This document shows positions 48,467 to 57,347 of a stretch of 64,000 nt of DNA, piece after piece. Source of the stretch: CAXPZW01 sp964221845 (lineage in GTDB: Bacteria > Bacteroidota > Bacteroidia > Flavobacteriales_D > Sanyastnellaceae); NCBI GenBank assembly GCA_964221845.1, contig CAXPZW010000055.1, positions 1 through 64,000 on the forward strand, given 5' to 3'. The notes beneath the pieces are model-generated. The model was not told the DNA's origin. It searched no databases and saw only the letters and a program-made list of their open reading frames with translations. A program made the position numbers and the translations under genes. The first letter of the stretch is position 1, and every line of letters starts with the position of its first letter.

Positions 48467-51013
48467 TTATTGACCAGTGCGCACCACCTGCGTACGGCGC
48501 ACACGGTCGCCCTGTTGGAGGAGCAGGTGGTAAGTGCCAGAGGGCAGGTGTGCCAGCTGTACAAAGCTGCGTCCGTTTAACTGACGCTGGAGCACCACCT
48601 GGCCAGTAGCATTGAACACTTGCAGCAGTCCGGGTTGCTCCAAGCCTTCGATCCACACCCCGTTGGCGGTGGGGTTCGGGTAGACGTTCAACTGCAAGGC
48701 CAACTCGTTTATGCCCACAGGGTCCACAACAGGCTCGGGGATCAGCGAATCCAGCGGGAAGGTCATCATCGACCGTGAGAAGGTGGCGGCCACCAGCTCC
48801 ATATTGGGCACGTTGAACTCCAAGTCAAACACAGGGATCAGCGGCATGTTGTTGCCCACACGCTGCCAGTTACCGCCGCCATTTTCGGTGAAGTACACGC
48901 CCACGTCGGTGGCGATGAACAACGTGGTATCGTTCCACACTTCCAAGTGGTTGATCGGCAAGTCTGGCAGGTCGCCGGACACAGCGGTCCAGGTGTCTCC
49001 CGCATCGGTGCTTTTGTGGATGTATGCGGTGTTGTCGTTGTCCTTGTAACCCGAGTGGGTCACGAACACGGTTTGCGCATCCTCTGGACTGGCTTTGATG
49101 TTGGTCACGTACCGCTCGGGCAGGCTACTTGTGACGTTGTCCCAAGAGGCACCATCGTCCAGGCTGCGCCACACGTTGGCATCGGTCGTACCGGCGTAAA
49201 GCACGCCCGCTTGCACGGGAGATTCGGCCACCGTGGCGATGGTGTGGTAGCGGTCGCCAAAGATCACCCCGTCGGTCAAGTCGTCGCTGATGGGTTGCCA
49301 GATCCCATAGGGTGCGCCTGTCATCTTGTACATGCGGTAGGTGCCGGTGTAAAAGGTTTCGCCTGTGTGCGGTGACGGGATGTACGGCATGTCCCAGTTG
49401 CGCCGGTCCTCTTCATCCAATCCGTACGTAAAATCCTCCCACTCGCCCCAGCCGTTGGCGTCCAGGAAATACAGTGCGCCGTTCTGAACAGCCACATAGC
49501 GCAAGCCCACTGCATTGGAGTCATAGTAGGCTTGGAAACCATCGCCTCCAAAATCCCGAGTCCAAGCACTCCAGGCTTCTTGGTTACCCGTGGTGGTGCC
49601 ATTGTCTTGCGCTCCGCCGGTGTAGTTGTCGGGATCAAACGGATTGAGCCCCACGTGGTAAAACTGCGTGTTGGGGATTTCGTCCACGTCTTCCCACGCG
49701 TAAATGTTGGTGTTGTTCATGCCGCCCGGGTGGCGGTACAAGCCGCCGTCGGTGGCCAGCAGAATGGAGCCGTCGGGCAAGGTTTCCATGTCGTGCTTGT
49801 CGGCGTGGACAAGGTATTCCCACCAAATGGGACAGCTCATGTACCAGTCATTGCCGGAGTTGTCTGTAGTCCACAGGTCCACGCCCAGCACGGAGATTTG
49901 CGAGTCGTCCTCAGGGTTCACGTGGATTTTGCCAAAGTACCAACCGAATCCGCCCATGGCGTTGGCCATCTGGTCGATGTCCCAATCCACAGGGCCCCAG
50001 CTGTCGCCGCCGTCGCTGGTGCGGTAGATGCCCTCGATCTGAAAGCTGGTGGAGATCACAATGGCGTAAATCTTGTCGGGATCAGAGTTGCTCATGGTCA
50101 ATCCGATGCGGCAGAGTTCGCCGTCGGGCAGGCCGTCGGTGAGCATTTCCCAGTTGTCGCCGTTGTCGCTTGAGCGCCAGATGCGGCAATTTTCGCCGGT
50201 GATGATGCTTTCCTGGTTGTTGCGTACGCGTGTCCAGCTGGCCGCGTATATCACGTTAGGATTGGCCGGGTGGCTGACCATATCGATGATGCCGGTTTGA
50301 TCGTCGATGAAGTGCACCAAATTCCAAGTTGCGCCGCCGTTGGACGAACGGTACACACCACGGGCAGTGGTGGGCGCAAACGGCAGGCCCATGGCGCCGG
50401 CAAAGATGATGTCGGGATCGGCAGGGTTGATGACGATTTTGGTGATGATCACCCCTTCTTCCAGCCCGAGGTGGGTCCAAGAGTTGCCCCCATCGGTAGA
50501 CTTGTAGATGCCGTTTCCGGGGTGAGGCATGCCTGAAATGTTGGGGTCCCCTGTAGCGGCGTACATCACATCGGAGTCGGTGGGGTCAAAGACGATGTCG
50601 GCAATCGAGAGGTAGTCGAAGTCGTCGGCGATGGGCGTCCAGGTTTCGCCGGCATCCAAAGTGCGGAAAATGCCTCCGGTAGAAGCTCCAGTGTACCAGA
50701 TGTCTGGATTGTCCGGGTGAATGGCGATGCAATTCAGGCGGCCGCCAATGTTGAGTGGGCCCTCCTGCTTCCAAGGCAGGTCGGTGTTGCGGGTGGGGAC
50801 AGCCCCGTCCGCAGCCAGGTCCATCACCCGGGTGAATTCCCGCAAATCCAGCTCCTGCCCCGGCATGGTGCGTTGGAGGTAAAAATGCTCCATGGGCGCT
50901 GATTTGTCAGCGAGTTTATCGCATGCAGGAGCGGAATCGGGGCGATCGGCCAGCCCGGGAGCCATCAGCATTCCAAGAGCAAGTGTGGCGCAAATCCAAG
51001 GCGTTGCTTTCAT
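48467..51013 (-). CDS. Secreted T9SS type A protein with VPS10/BNR propeller
   Basis: 848 residues from ATG at 51013; the frame also opens at 51052. After a signal peptide (KATPWICATLALGMLM) and a spacer comes a long propeller-like region of Asp-box repeats (RTLDAGETWTPIADD, KSTDGGNSWTHLG, RSSNGGATWNLVH, RSSDNGDNWEML, RTSDGGDSWGP, RSLDDGASWDNVT, KSTDAGDTWTAVS), as in sortilin/VPS10 and xyloglucanase-like proteins. The C-terminal sorting domain runs from LNVYPNPTANGVW to RRTQVVRTGQ. It may bind or cleave polysaccharides; no catalytic residues were identified. Divergent from glmM. Confidence 0.88.
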   Translation of the reverse strand: MKATPWICATLALGMLMAPGLADRPDSAPACDKLADKSAPMEHFYLQRTMPGQELDLREFTRVMDLAADGAVPTRNTDLPWKQEGPLNIGGRLNCIAIHPDNPDIWYTGASTGGIFRTLDAGETWTPIADDFDYLSIADIVFDPTDSDVMYAATGDPNISGMPHPGNGIYKSTDGGNSWTHLGLEEGVIITKIVINPADPDIIFAGAMGLPFAPTTARGVYRSSNGGATWNLVHFIDDQTGIIDMVSHPANPNVIYAASWTRVRNNQESIITGENCRIWRSSDNGDNWEMLTDGLPDGELCRIGLTMSNSDPDKIYAIVISTSFQIEGIYRTSDGGDSWGPVDWDIDQMANAMGGFGWYFGKIHVNPEDDSQISVLGVDLWTTDNSGNDWYMSCPIWWEYLVHADKHDMETLPDGSILLATDGGLYRHPGGMNNTNIYAWEDVDEIPNTQFYHVGLNPFDPDNYTGGAQDNGTTTGNQEAWSAWTRDFGGDGFQAYYDSNAVGLRYVAVQNGALYFLDANGWGEWEDFTYGLDEEDRRNWDMPYIPSPHTGETFYTGTYRMYKMTGAPYGIWQPISDDLTDGVIFGDRYHTIATVAESPVQAGVLYAGTTDANVWRSLDDGASWDNVTSSLPERYVTNIKASPEDAQTVFVTHSGYKDNDNTAYIHKSTDAGDTWTAVSGDLPDLPINHLEVWNDTTLFIATDVGVYFTENGGGNWQRVGNNMPLIPVFDLEFNVPNMELVAATFSRSMMTFPLDSLIPEPVVDPVGINELALQLNVYPNPTANGVWIEGLEQPGLLQVFNATGQVVLQRQLNGRSFVQLAHLPSGTYHLLLQQGDRVRRTQVVRTGQ

Positions 51014-51156
51014 ACAGAACAGGTTTGATGCGAAGTTCGGCCACTTTCCCATTTGCTGCCAATCGGCTTTGATGCAAGATGGGAAACCTGCCTTCCTGTG
51101 GAAAACAGGTGGACTTCCTTCGCCCTGAAAATGCCCATTTCGCGGGCGGAATCCGG

Positions 51157-51164
51157 TAATTTTG
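51157..51164 (+). promoter_or_regulatory. -7 box (TAATTTTG) of glmM
   Basis: TAATTTTG, 18 nt before the GTG start at 51183. An in-frame TTG at 51162 lies inside this box, which argues against it as the start. Confidence 0.55.
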
Positions 51165-51182
51165 TCTCAAAATATCCCCGTT

Positions 51183-52571
51183 GTGACACTGATCAAGTCG
51201 ATTTCCGGTATTCGAGGCACCATTGGCGGACCTGCAGGCGACGCCCTCACCCCTCCCGACGTGGTGCGCTTCACCTCGGCGTTCGCGGCGTTTTTGCAAG
51301 CCCGTCACGGCAAGCGAAACCTGCGCATAGTGGTGGGTCGTGATGCACGCATTTCTGGTCCCATGGTCGAACAACTCGTGCTGGGCACCCTCACGGGCAT
51401 GGGCTGCGACGTGATCAACGTGGGCCTCAGCACCACTCCTACTGTGGAAGTCGCTGTCCCTATGGAAGAAGCCGACGGCGGCATCATCCTCACCGCCTCC
51501 CACAACCCCAAGCAATGGAACGCCCTCAAACTGCTCAACGAACGCGGCGAATTTATCTCGGCCGATGACGGCGCAGAAGTGCTTCGTTTGGGAGACTCTG
51601 GCGAAATCAACTACGCCGATGTGGACGAGCTCGGAAGCGTCACCACCATCGACGACTACGTTCAAAAGCACATCGACGCAGTCCTCGCCCTTCCACTGGT
51701 CAACAAAGCGGCCATTGCCCAGGCAGGCTTCAAAGTGGCGGTGGACGCAGTGAACTCCTCGGGCGGCATTTTTGTACCTGCATTGTTGAAAGCCCTTGGC
51801 GTAGAGAACATCATTGAACTCTACTGCGAACCCAACGGCCAATTCCCCCACAACCCCGAACCCTTGCCTGAGAACCTCACTGCGATTGCCGATGCCATCC
51901 GCGAGCAAGGCGCAGACGTAGGCTTGGTGGTGGATCCCGATGTGGACCGCTTGGCCATGGTCTGCGAAGACGGCAGCATGTTTGGCGAGGAATACACCCT
52001 TGTGGCCGTGACCGACTACGTGCTCCAACACACCCCGGGCAACACCGTCAGCAACCTCTCCTCTACCCGCGCCTTGCGCGACGTGACCCGTTCGCACGGG
52101 CAAACCTACACGGCCGCTGCGGTGGGCGAGGTGAACGTAGTCAACACCATGAAGGCCACCAATGCCATCGTTGGCGGCGAAGGCAACGGCGGGGTCATTT
52201 ACCCTGAATCACATTACGGCCGAGACGCGCTGGTAGGCATTGGCCTGTTCCTGACGCACCTGGCCACCTCGGGCAAAACCTGCTCGGCGCTGCGCGACAG
52301 CTACCCTAAGTATGTCATCAGCAAAAACAAGATCCAACTCACCCCCGACCTGGATGTGGACGCTCTGCTTAAAGCAGTAGAGCAGCGCTACGCCAGCGAG
52401 GAACTCAATACGGTGGACGGTGTTAAAATCGACTTCGCAGAAGGCTGGGTGCACCTGCGTAAGTCCAACACCGAACCCATCATCCGCGTGTACGCCGAAG
52501 CAGCATCGGCCGCTGCCGCAAACGCACTTGCCCAGCGCATTATCAATGATGTTCAATCCCTGACTGCATGA
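51183..52571 (+). CDS. glmM: Phosphoglucosamine mutase
   Basis: 462 residues. It converts glucosamine-6-phosphate to the 1-phosphate for peptidoglycan and LPS precursors. The active-site phosphoserine loop LTASHNPKQWNALK (near residue 105), the metal loop DPDVDRLA, the sugar-binding GEGNGGVIYP and the phosphate-binding RKSNTEPIIRVY are all present. GTG at 51183 gives the MTLIKSISGIRGTIGG start shared with Flavobacteriales homologues. It overlaps the cysteine desulfurase gene by 4 nt. Confidence 0.93.
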   Translation: MTLIKSISGIRGTIGGPAGDALTPPDVVRFTSAFAAFLQARHGKRNLRIVVGRDARISGPMVEQLVLGTLTGMGCDVINVGLSTTPTVEVAVPMEEADGGIILTASHNPKQWNALKLLNERGEFISADDGAEVLRLGDSGEINYADVDELGSVTTIDDYVQKHIDAVLALPLVNKAAIAQAGFKVAVDAVNSSGGIFVPALLKALGVENIIELYCEPNGQFPHNPEPLPENLTAIADAIREQGADVGLVVDPDVDRLAMVCEDGSMFGEEYTLVAVTDYVLQHTPGNTVSNLSSTRALRDVTRSHGQTYTAAAVGEVNVVNTMKATNAIVGGEGNGGVIYPESHYGRDALVGIGLFLTHLATSGKTCSALRDSYPKYVISKNKIQLTPDLDVDALLKAVEQRYASEELNTVDGVKIDFAEGWVHLRKSNTEPIIRVYAEAASAAAANALAQRIINDVQSLTA

Positions 52572-53722
52572 CCCAACGCAGCATTTACCTGGACAACGCC
52601 GCAACGACGCCGTTGGCCCCCGAGGTGTTTGAAGCGATGCGCCCGTTTATGGAGCATCACTTTGGCAACCCGTCCTCGACCCACCATTTTGGCCGCAAAA
52701 CCAAAACGGCCATCGAACGCTCACGCCGTGCCATTGCGGGCGCGCTCAACTGCCTGCCGGCTGAGATCTACTTCATGTCCGGCGGTACCGAAGCCGACAA
52801 CATCGCCCTGCGATGCTCGGTGGACGACTTGGGCTGCACGCACATCATCACCTCCCCCATTGAGCACAGTGCGGTCATCAAAACCGCCCAACTGCTGGAA
52901 CAACAAGGCAAGATTCGCTTGTCGCTGGTGAACCTGCTGCCCAACGGCCACGTGGATCTCGACCACCTCGCCCAATTGCTGGACACCCCAGATAAGACGC
53001 TGGTGAGCCTCATGCACGGCAACAACGAAATCGCCAACCTGCTCCCCATCAAGCAAGTGGGCGAGCTCTGCGCGCAGCACGACGCCCTGTTTCATTCCGA
53101 CACGGTACAAACCATGGGGCACTACGCCTTTGACCTGCAGGACTTGAACGTGCATTTCATCACCGGCGCTGGCCACAAGTTCCACGGACCCAAAGGCGTG
53201 GGCTTCCTTTACGTAGACAAGGCGCTTAAAATCAACGCCCGCATCACCGGCGGAGGGCAAGAGCGTCAACTCCGTGGCGGTACGGAAAACCTGTATGGCA
53301 TTGTGGGCATTGGTGCGGCACTGGAACTCTGCACCCAAGACATGGCCGCGCACAAAAGCCATGTCAGCAGCCTCAAGCAACACATGGCTCGCGAGTTGGA
53401 ATCGCGCTTGCCAGGCGTAGAATTCAACGGCGACTCGCGCAGCGAAGACAGCCTCTACACCGTGCTCAACGTCACCCTGCCCGAGAGCAACAACTCTGGT
53501 ATGATGCTGTTCCTGTTGGACTTGGAAGGCATCGCCTGCTCTGGCGGTAGCGCTTGTTCTTCGGGCGCCGCCAAAGGTTCGCACGTGCTCACGGCAATCG
53601 ACGCCATCCGTCCCAACCGCGCTTCCCTGCGCTTCTCATTCAGCCGCTTCACCACGCGTGAAGACGTGGACTATTCCATCGAGAAGATCGTGGCGATTTG
53701 CGGAGTGAAGGAGGTGGTGTAA
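52568..53722 (+). CDS. Cysteine desulfurase (IscS/NifS type)
   Basis: 384 residues. It takes sulfur from cysteine for Fe-S clusters and other sulfur compounds, using PLP. The opening IYLDNAATTPLAPEV, the SGGTEADNIAL block, HSDTVQTMGH, the PLP lysine in GAGHKFHGPKG and the reactive Cys in GGSACSSGA are present. The ATG overlaps the glmM stop (ATGA). Which type (IscS, NifS or SufS-like) cannot be decided from sequence alone. An intrinsic terminator follows 21 nt after the stop. Confidence 0.94.
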   Translation: MTQRSIYLDNAATTPLAPEVFEAMRPFMEHHFGNPSSTHHFGRKTKTAIERSRRAIAGALNCLPAEIYFMSGGTEADNIALRCSVDDLGCTHIITSPIEHSAVIKTAQLLEQQGKIRLSLVNLLPNGHVDLDHLAQLLDTPDKTLVSLMHGNNEIANLLPIKQVGELCAQHDALFHSDTVQTMGHYAFDLQDLNVHFITGAGHKFHGPKGVGFLYVDKALKINARITGGGQERQLRGGTENLYGIVGIGAALELCTQDMAAHKSHVSSLKQHMARELESRLPGVEFNGDSRSEDSLYTVLNVTLPESNNSGMMLFLLDLEGIACSGGSACSSGAAKGSHVLTAIDAIRPNRASLRFSFSRFTTREDVDYSIEKIVAICGVKEVV

Positions 53723-53743
53723 TCCGACTTTGAATTTTATGAG

Positions 53744-53772
53744 AAAGGCACTCCGGTTGGGGTGCCTTTTTT
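53744..53772 (+). terminator. Terminator of the glmM-cysteine desulfurase operon
   Basis: AAAGGCACTCC-GGTT-GGGGTGCCTTT with one T-G pair, followed by T6, 21 nt after the stop. Confidence 0.87.
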
Positions 53773-53960
53773 GCTATTGATGGGGTGAGGTGGACGATCT
53801 ATTGGGCTGAGCGGGCGAAGTACAAAGTGGTGGGTGTTGGGCTTGGTTTGGGGAGTTGGTGGGGGCAATTTTGTGGTGTTCATCGAGAGGAGGTGGCGGG
53901 GTGGGGCTGGTGGGGCCCCGGATGCCGATGGTGTGCCCAATCGGAACTTTAGGGCAAACA
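53773..53960. other. Strand-asymmetric G-rich gap
   Basis: Between two terminators, the plus strand is strikingly G-rich and T-rich (for example GGGTTGG-like and GGTGGCGGGG-like words) and the minus strand C-rich. Proline-rich frames on the minus strand follow from this and have no family features. No gene recognised. Confidence 0.5.
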
Positions 53961-53986
53961 AAAAGGCGCCCCAAAGAGCGCCTTTT
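53961..53986 (-). terminator. Terminator of lpdA
   Basis: AAAAGGCGC-CCCAAAGA-GCGCCTTTT, 20 nt after the lpdA stop on the minus strand, with the A run giving T on that strand. Nearly identical to the terminator at 45928-45953. Confidence 0.83.
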
Positions 53987-54006
53987 CTATCTGAATGTTA
54001 GCGGAA

Positions 54007-55395
54007 TCAAATGTGAATCACCTCATCGTATGCCGCAGCAGCAGCTTCCATCACCGCCTCGCTCATGGTCGGGTGCGGGTGAACGGTTTTGATGAGTTCT
54101 TCGCCGGTGGTTTCCAGCTTGCGCACCGCTACGATCTCAGCGATCATTTCGGTCACGTTGGCGCCAATCATGTGGCCGCCGAGGAGCTCACCGTACTTGG
54201 CATCAAACACAAGCTTCACGAAGCCGTCTTTGTGACCCGCGGCAGAAGCCTTGCCTGAAGCCGAGAACGGGAACTTGCCCACTTTCACTTCGTAGCCTGC
54301 TTCTTTGGCTTGGGCCTCGGTCATGCCTACAGACGCCACCTCTGGGCTGCAGTAAGTGCAACCTGGGATATTGCCGTAGTTGATGGGCTCGGGGTGGTGA
54401 CCGGCGATTTTCTCTACGCAGGTGATGCCTTCCGCAGAAGCCACGTGCGCGAGCGCCTGACCAGGCACACAATCACCGATGGCGTAGTAGCCCGGGATGT
54501 TGGTCTGGTAGTAGTCGTCCACGATGATCTTGCCTTTGTCGGTCGCGATGCCTACATCCTCCAGGCCAATGCCCTCGATGTTGGCCACAACGCCCACTGC
54601 ACTCAAAACCACGTCGGCTTCGATGACCTCTTCGCCTTTCTTGGTTTTGACGTGCACCTTGTTGGTCTTACCAGAAGTATCTACACTGGTGACCTCGGCG
54701 TTGGTCTTGATCTTGATGCCTTGCTTCTTGAAGGTACGCTCGAGTTGCTTCGACACCTCCTCGTCCTCAACAGGAACGATGCGTGGCATGTACTCCACGA
54801 TGGTCACCTCGGTGCCGATCGCGTTGTAGAAGTAGGCGAACTCCACGCCAATGGCACCCGAACCTACAACCACCAGTTTCTTAGGCTGGGTCTTGAGGGT
54901 CATGGCCTCGCGGTAGCCGATGATGTTTTTACCGTCTTGAGGAAGGCTTGGCAGCGAGCGTGAGCGCGCGCCGGTTGCGATGATGATGTGGTCTGCAGAG
55001 TACTCGGTGGTCTTGCCATCGGCATCGGTCACGTCGAGTTTTTTACCGGCTTTCACTTTGCCGGTACCCATGATCACATCGATCTTGTTCTTTTTCATCA
55101 GGAACTGCACGCCCTTCGACATGCCGTCGGCCACACCACGGCTGCGGTTCACCATGCCTCCGAAGTCCACTTTGGCATCGGAAGTTTGGATGCCGTAATC
55201 TTCGGCGTGCGAGATGTATTCAAAGACGTTGGCGCTTTTCAGAAGCGCTTTGGTGGGGATGCAGCCCCAGTTGAGGCAGATGCCTCCGAGCGATTCGCGT
55301 TCAACAACGGCGGCCTTCAGACCCAGTTGAGAAGCGCGGATGGCGGTCACATATCCGCCGGGGCCTGAGCCCAGTACGATCACATCGTATTTCAT
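54007..55395 (-). CDS. lpdA: Dihydrolipoyl dehydrogenase
   Basis: 462 residues, the E3 enzyme that reoxidises lipoamide in pyruvate and 2-oxoglutarate dehydrogenases. The FAD loop VIVLGSGPGGYV, the redox-active pair C40-LNWG-C45 (GGICLNWGCIPTK), the NAD loop VVVGSGAIGVEFA, GYYAIGDC, and the HPHPTMSE acid-base pair are all present. ATG at 55395 is the family start; the frame stays open far upstream but without family features. A -7 box TAATTTCG lies 29 nt before the ATG. Confidence 0.96.
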   Translation of the reverse strand: MKYDVIVLGSGPGGYVTAIRASQLGLKAAVVERESLGGICLNWGCIPTKALLKSANVFEYISHAEDYGIQTSDAKVDFGGMVNRSRGVADGMSKGVQFLMKKNKIDVIMGTGKVKAGKKLDVTDADGKTTEYSADHIIIATGARSRSLPSLPQDGKNIIGYREAMTLKTQPKKLVVVGSGAIGVEFAYFYNAIGTEVTIVEYMPRIVPVEDEEVSKQLERTFKKQGIKIKTNAEVTSVDTSGKTNKVHVKTKKGEEVIEADVVLSAVGVVANIEGIGLEDVGIATDKGKIIVDDYYQTNIPGYYAIGDCVPGQALAHVASAEGITCVEKIAGHHPEPINYGNIPGCTYCSPEVASVGMTEAQAKEAGYEVKVGKFPFSASGKASAAGHKDGFVKLVFDAKYGELLGGHMIGANVTEMIAEIVAVRKLETTGEELIKTVHPHPTMSEAVMEAAAAAYDEVIHI

Positions 55396-55424
55396 AGCGT
55401 GCAAATTGTGCTTGAATGCATCGG

Positions 55425-55432
55425 CGAAATTA
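55425..55432 (-). promoter_or_regulatory. -7 box (TAATTTCG) of lpdA
   Basis: TAATTTCG on the minus strand, one base off TAnnTTTG, 29 nt before the lpdA ATG. No -33 box recognised. Confidence 0.4.
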
Positions 55433-55611
55433 GTGAATGACCCCCGGTTGGCCGTCCCGTTTGGCACCTTTTGACACCCCGCCCCTCCGCCTGCCGTCTC
55501 CCCCTTGCCGAATCCCCTTCCAATCGCACCGAATTCGCAATCCTCTCCCATTGGCCTCACCTCTGGCACAGCGCTTGAAAGGAAGAGGGGGAAACCACAA
55601 AAACGCAACCC

Positions 55612-56187
55612 ATGAAAAATGCAACCCCAATCCTCCCCGCGGTAAAGCGCAAGCGATTTGGCCTGGCCTTGGTTCTGGCCTTGGTTGGACTGGCCTCCAT
55701 GCAGAGCTGCATCATCATCACCGATGGCGGCAACCACGGCCAAGAGGGTCGCGCATACTTTGGCATCGACTACGATTGGAATCCGCCCTTCAGCTACTGG
55801 GACAACAACCCATCGGTACCCGACAATCCCTTCTTTGGCGAGTACTACCGCACCCTGGACGGGATCTACGATTTTGAATACTTCATCAACCCTTACGAGT
55901 ACTGGTGGGGCACCTACGAGATCTACGTCAACCCCGGCACCGCCGGAGGTCCCAACGGCGAGGACGGCCTCGACGGCGCCGACACCTACTTGATGCTCAT
56001 CTGCAACGACAACGGCTTTTACTTCGAAGGCTGGGAAGACTGCAGCTGCACGCGTACCCTCGAGGACGGCACACAGATCATCGAGCTCGACAAGGGCGAT
56101 AAGAAATACCGCATTGAAATGCGAAAGGCGGATGTCCGCACTCGCCCATCGGAAAACATCCCCAAGTTCCGGGCTGACCAGCCCTAG
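55612..56187 (+). CDS. Conserved secreted lipoprotein of unknown function
   Basis: 191 residues. A basic start and hydrophobic stretch lead to a lipobox-like ASMQSC near residue 33. The mature part has the pattern YFGIDYDWNPPFSYWDNN ... GEYYRTLDGIYDFEYFINPY ... YEIYVNPGTAGGPNGEDG, then ADTYLMLICNDNGF, which I have seen in other Bacteroidota lipoproteins. The Gly/Asp-rich NGEDGLDGADTY stretch may bind a metal. No function is known. A terminator follows 26 nt after the stop. Confidence 0.8.
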   Translation: MKNATPILPAVKRKRFGLALVLALVGLASMQSCIIITDGGNHGQEGRAYFGIDYDWNPPFSYWDNNPSVPDNPFFGEYYRTLDGIYDFEYFINPYEYWWGTYEIYVNPGTAGGPNGEDGLDGADTYLMLICNDNGFYFEGWEDCSCTRTLEDGTQIIELDKGDKKYRIEMRKADVRTRPSENIPKFRADQP

Positions 56188-56213
56188 CAGGTGAAGGTGC
56201 TTGCACCTGTGGA

Positions 56214-56242
56214 GGCCATCGTGAAAGCGATGGCCTTTTTTT
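56214..56242 (+). terminator. Terminator after the lipoprotein gene at 55612
   Basis: GGCCATCG-TGAAAG-CGATGGCC followed by seven T. A second inverted repeat (CAGGTG ... GCACCTG type) precedes it. Confidence 0.9.
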
Positions 56243-56305
56243 ATGCAGGGGCTTTGCATTTGAGCTTGCACTAAAACCGTCAAGTTTTGAAACTAACTTT
56301 AAGGC

Positions 56306-56905
56306 ATGAAATTCCACCCCGCCCCTTTCCTCACCGGCACCGTCACCCAAGTCCTCAACTCTGATGACGTTGGCCGTCGGGATACGTTTGAGGCTGCCGC
56401 GCTTGAGCTGACCTTCGCAGGGATTCCGGGCAACCGGCACTTTGGGCCGACCAAGCCTGCGGGGCCACGGGAGAAGCACTATCCGGCGGGGCATCCGATG
56501 GCCAACATGCGTCAGTGGTCCGCCGTGAGCGAAGAAGAATTGGCCGCCGCAGCCAAGCTCATGGGGCTCGACGACTTGGATCCGGGATGGATCGGCGCCA
56601 ACATTGTGGTGGAGGGGATTCCGCACTTTTCGCAGCTGCCGCTGGTCAGTCATTTGTTCTTTGACCGTGACGGTGAGCCGGGACCCGTACTCGGGGTGTA
56701 CGAGCACAACGGGCCGTGCACTTGGCCAGACACCTACATCGAGGCCGGTGCGCGTCGCAAGCCGTTGGTGAGTTTTGCTAAAGGGGGCTTGGGCCGCCGC
56801 GGTTTGGTAGGCTGGGTGGACGCCGAAGGCATCATTCGCCCGGGAGACCGTGTGGTGGTGAAGATTCCCAAATTGACCGAAACGCCCAATCCTGTAGCGC
56901 TGTAG
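56306..56905 (+). CDS. MOSC domain protein
   Basis: 199 residues. MOSC domains bind sulfur or molybdenum-cofactor sulfur. The pattern GIPGNRHFGPTKPAGPREK (early), LDPGWIGANIVVEGI (middle), the cysteine in NGPCTWPDTYIE and the C-terminal GLGRRGLVGWVDAEGIIRPGD fit. Cys in NGPC is the likely sulfur carrier. ATG at 56306, with TAACTTTA 4 nt upstream as a weak possible -7 box. The gene after it begins 16 nt downstream. Confidence 0.87.
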   Translation: MKFHPAPFLTGTVTQVLNSDDVGRRDTFEAAALELTFAGIPGNRHFGPTKPAGPREKHYPAGHPMANMRQWSAVSEEELAAAAKLMGLDDLDPGWIGANIVVEGIPHFSQLPLVSHLFFDRDGEPGPVLGVYEHNGPCTWPDTYIEAGARRKPLVSFAKGGLGRRGLVGWVDAEGIIRPGDRVVVKIPKLTETPNPVAL

Positions 56906-56909
56906 CCGT

Positions 56910-56917
56910 TATCTTTG
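56910..56917 (+). promoter_or_regulatory. Perfect -7 box (TATCTTTG) 4 nt before a start codon
   Basis: TATCTTTG ends 4 nt before the GTG at 56922. If used, the transcript would start at about the first codon (leaderless). It may also be a chance match in a likely operon. Confidence 0.35.
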
Positions 56918-56921
56918 TACT

Positions 56922-57335
56922 GTGAAGATCGACTACCCCGCTAAAGTCCTGCTCGCCTGGAGCGAAGCCATCAAAGGCAACGCCGAGATCCGCGATTGGC
57001 TGATGAAAAATAGCTACCCGGAACTGGGTCTGTTCAGTTTTGCCCTGCGCAACAACGACGAGGCGCGCGAGTGGTTGATCAAAAACAACTTCCCCCCCCT
57101 CATGGCCTTGATCCGCGGCTGCGAGGGCGACCCCAACGCCATCCTGTGGTTGCGCAAGTTCAAGCTGGATACGCTGGTGTACGTGGCCCGCGCCGCCGAC
57201 AATTCAGAAGAAGCCATGACTTACTTGGTGAGCAACAACCATTTGGAGTTGGCGCGTGTAGCTGCCCAAATGCGCTTCGTGAAAAACACCATCGAGCGCG
57301 ACAACAACGACGTGCACAAGATCAGCCGTGACTGA
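56922..57335 (+). CDS. Conserved Bacteroidota protein of unknown function (helical repeat-like)
   Basis: 137 residues, GTG start. It is made of short helical repeats similar to each other: EIRDWLMKNSYPELGLFSFALRN, EAREWLIKNNFPPLMALI, NAILWLRKFKLDTLVYVARA and EAMTYLVSNNHLELARVA. The pattern WLxKNxxPxL is repeated about four times at 33-residue spacing, as in HEAT/ankyrin-like scaffolds. No signal peptide or membrane segment. I recall similar proteins in Flavobacteriales, with no assigned role. It starts 16 nt after the MOSC gene. Confidence 0.75.
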   Translation: MKIDYPAKVLLAWSEAIKGNAEIRDWLMKNSYPELGLFSFALRNNDEAREWLIKNNFPPLMALIRGCEGDPNAILWLRKFKLDTLVYVARAADNSEEAMTYLVSNNHLELARVAAQMRFVKNTIERDNNDVHKISRD

Positions 57336-57347
57336 GCTCTTGAAGAT

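Noticed and set aside
51162..51182. TTG at 51162 as the start of glmM
   Set aside because: It lies inside the -7 box TAATTTTG; GTG at 51183 gives the standard family start.
53737..53974. Proline-rich minus-strand frames between the two terminators
   Set aside because: They follow from the G-rich plus strand and lack starts or motifs that suit a gene.
55396..56283. Upstream extension of lpdA to 56283
   Set aside because: The FAD motif begins at the ATG at 55395, and the extension is antisense to the lipoprotein gene at 55612.
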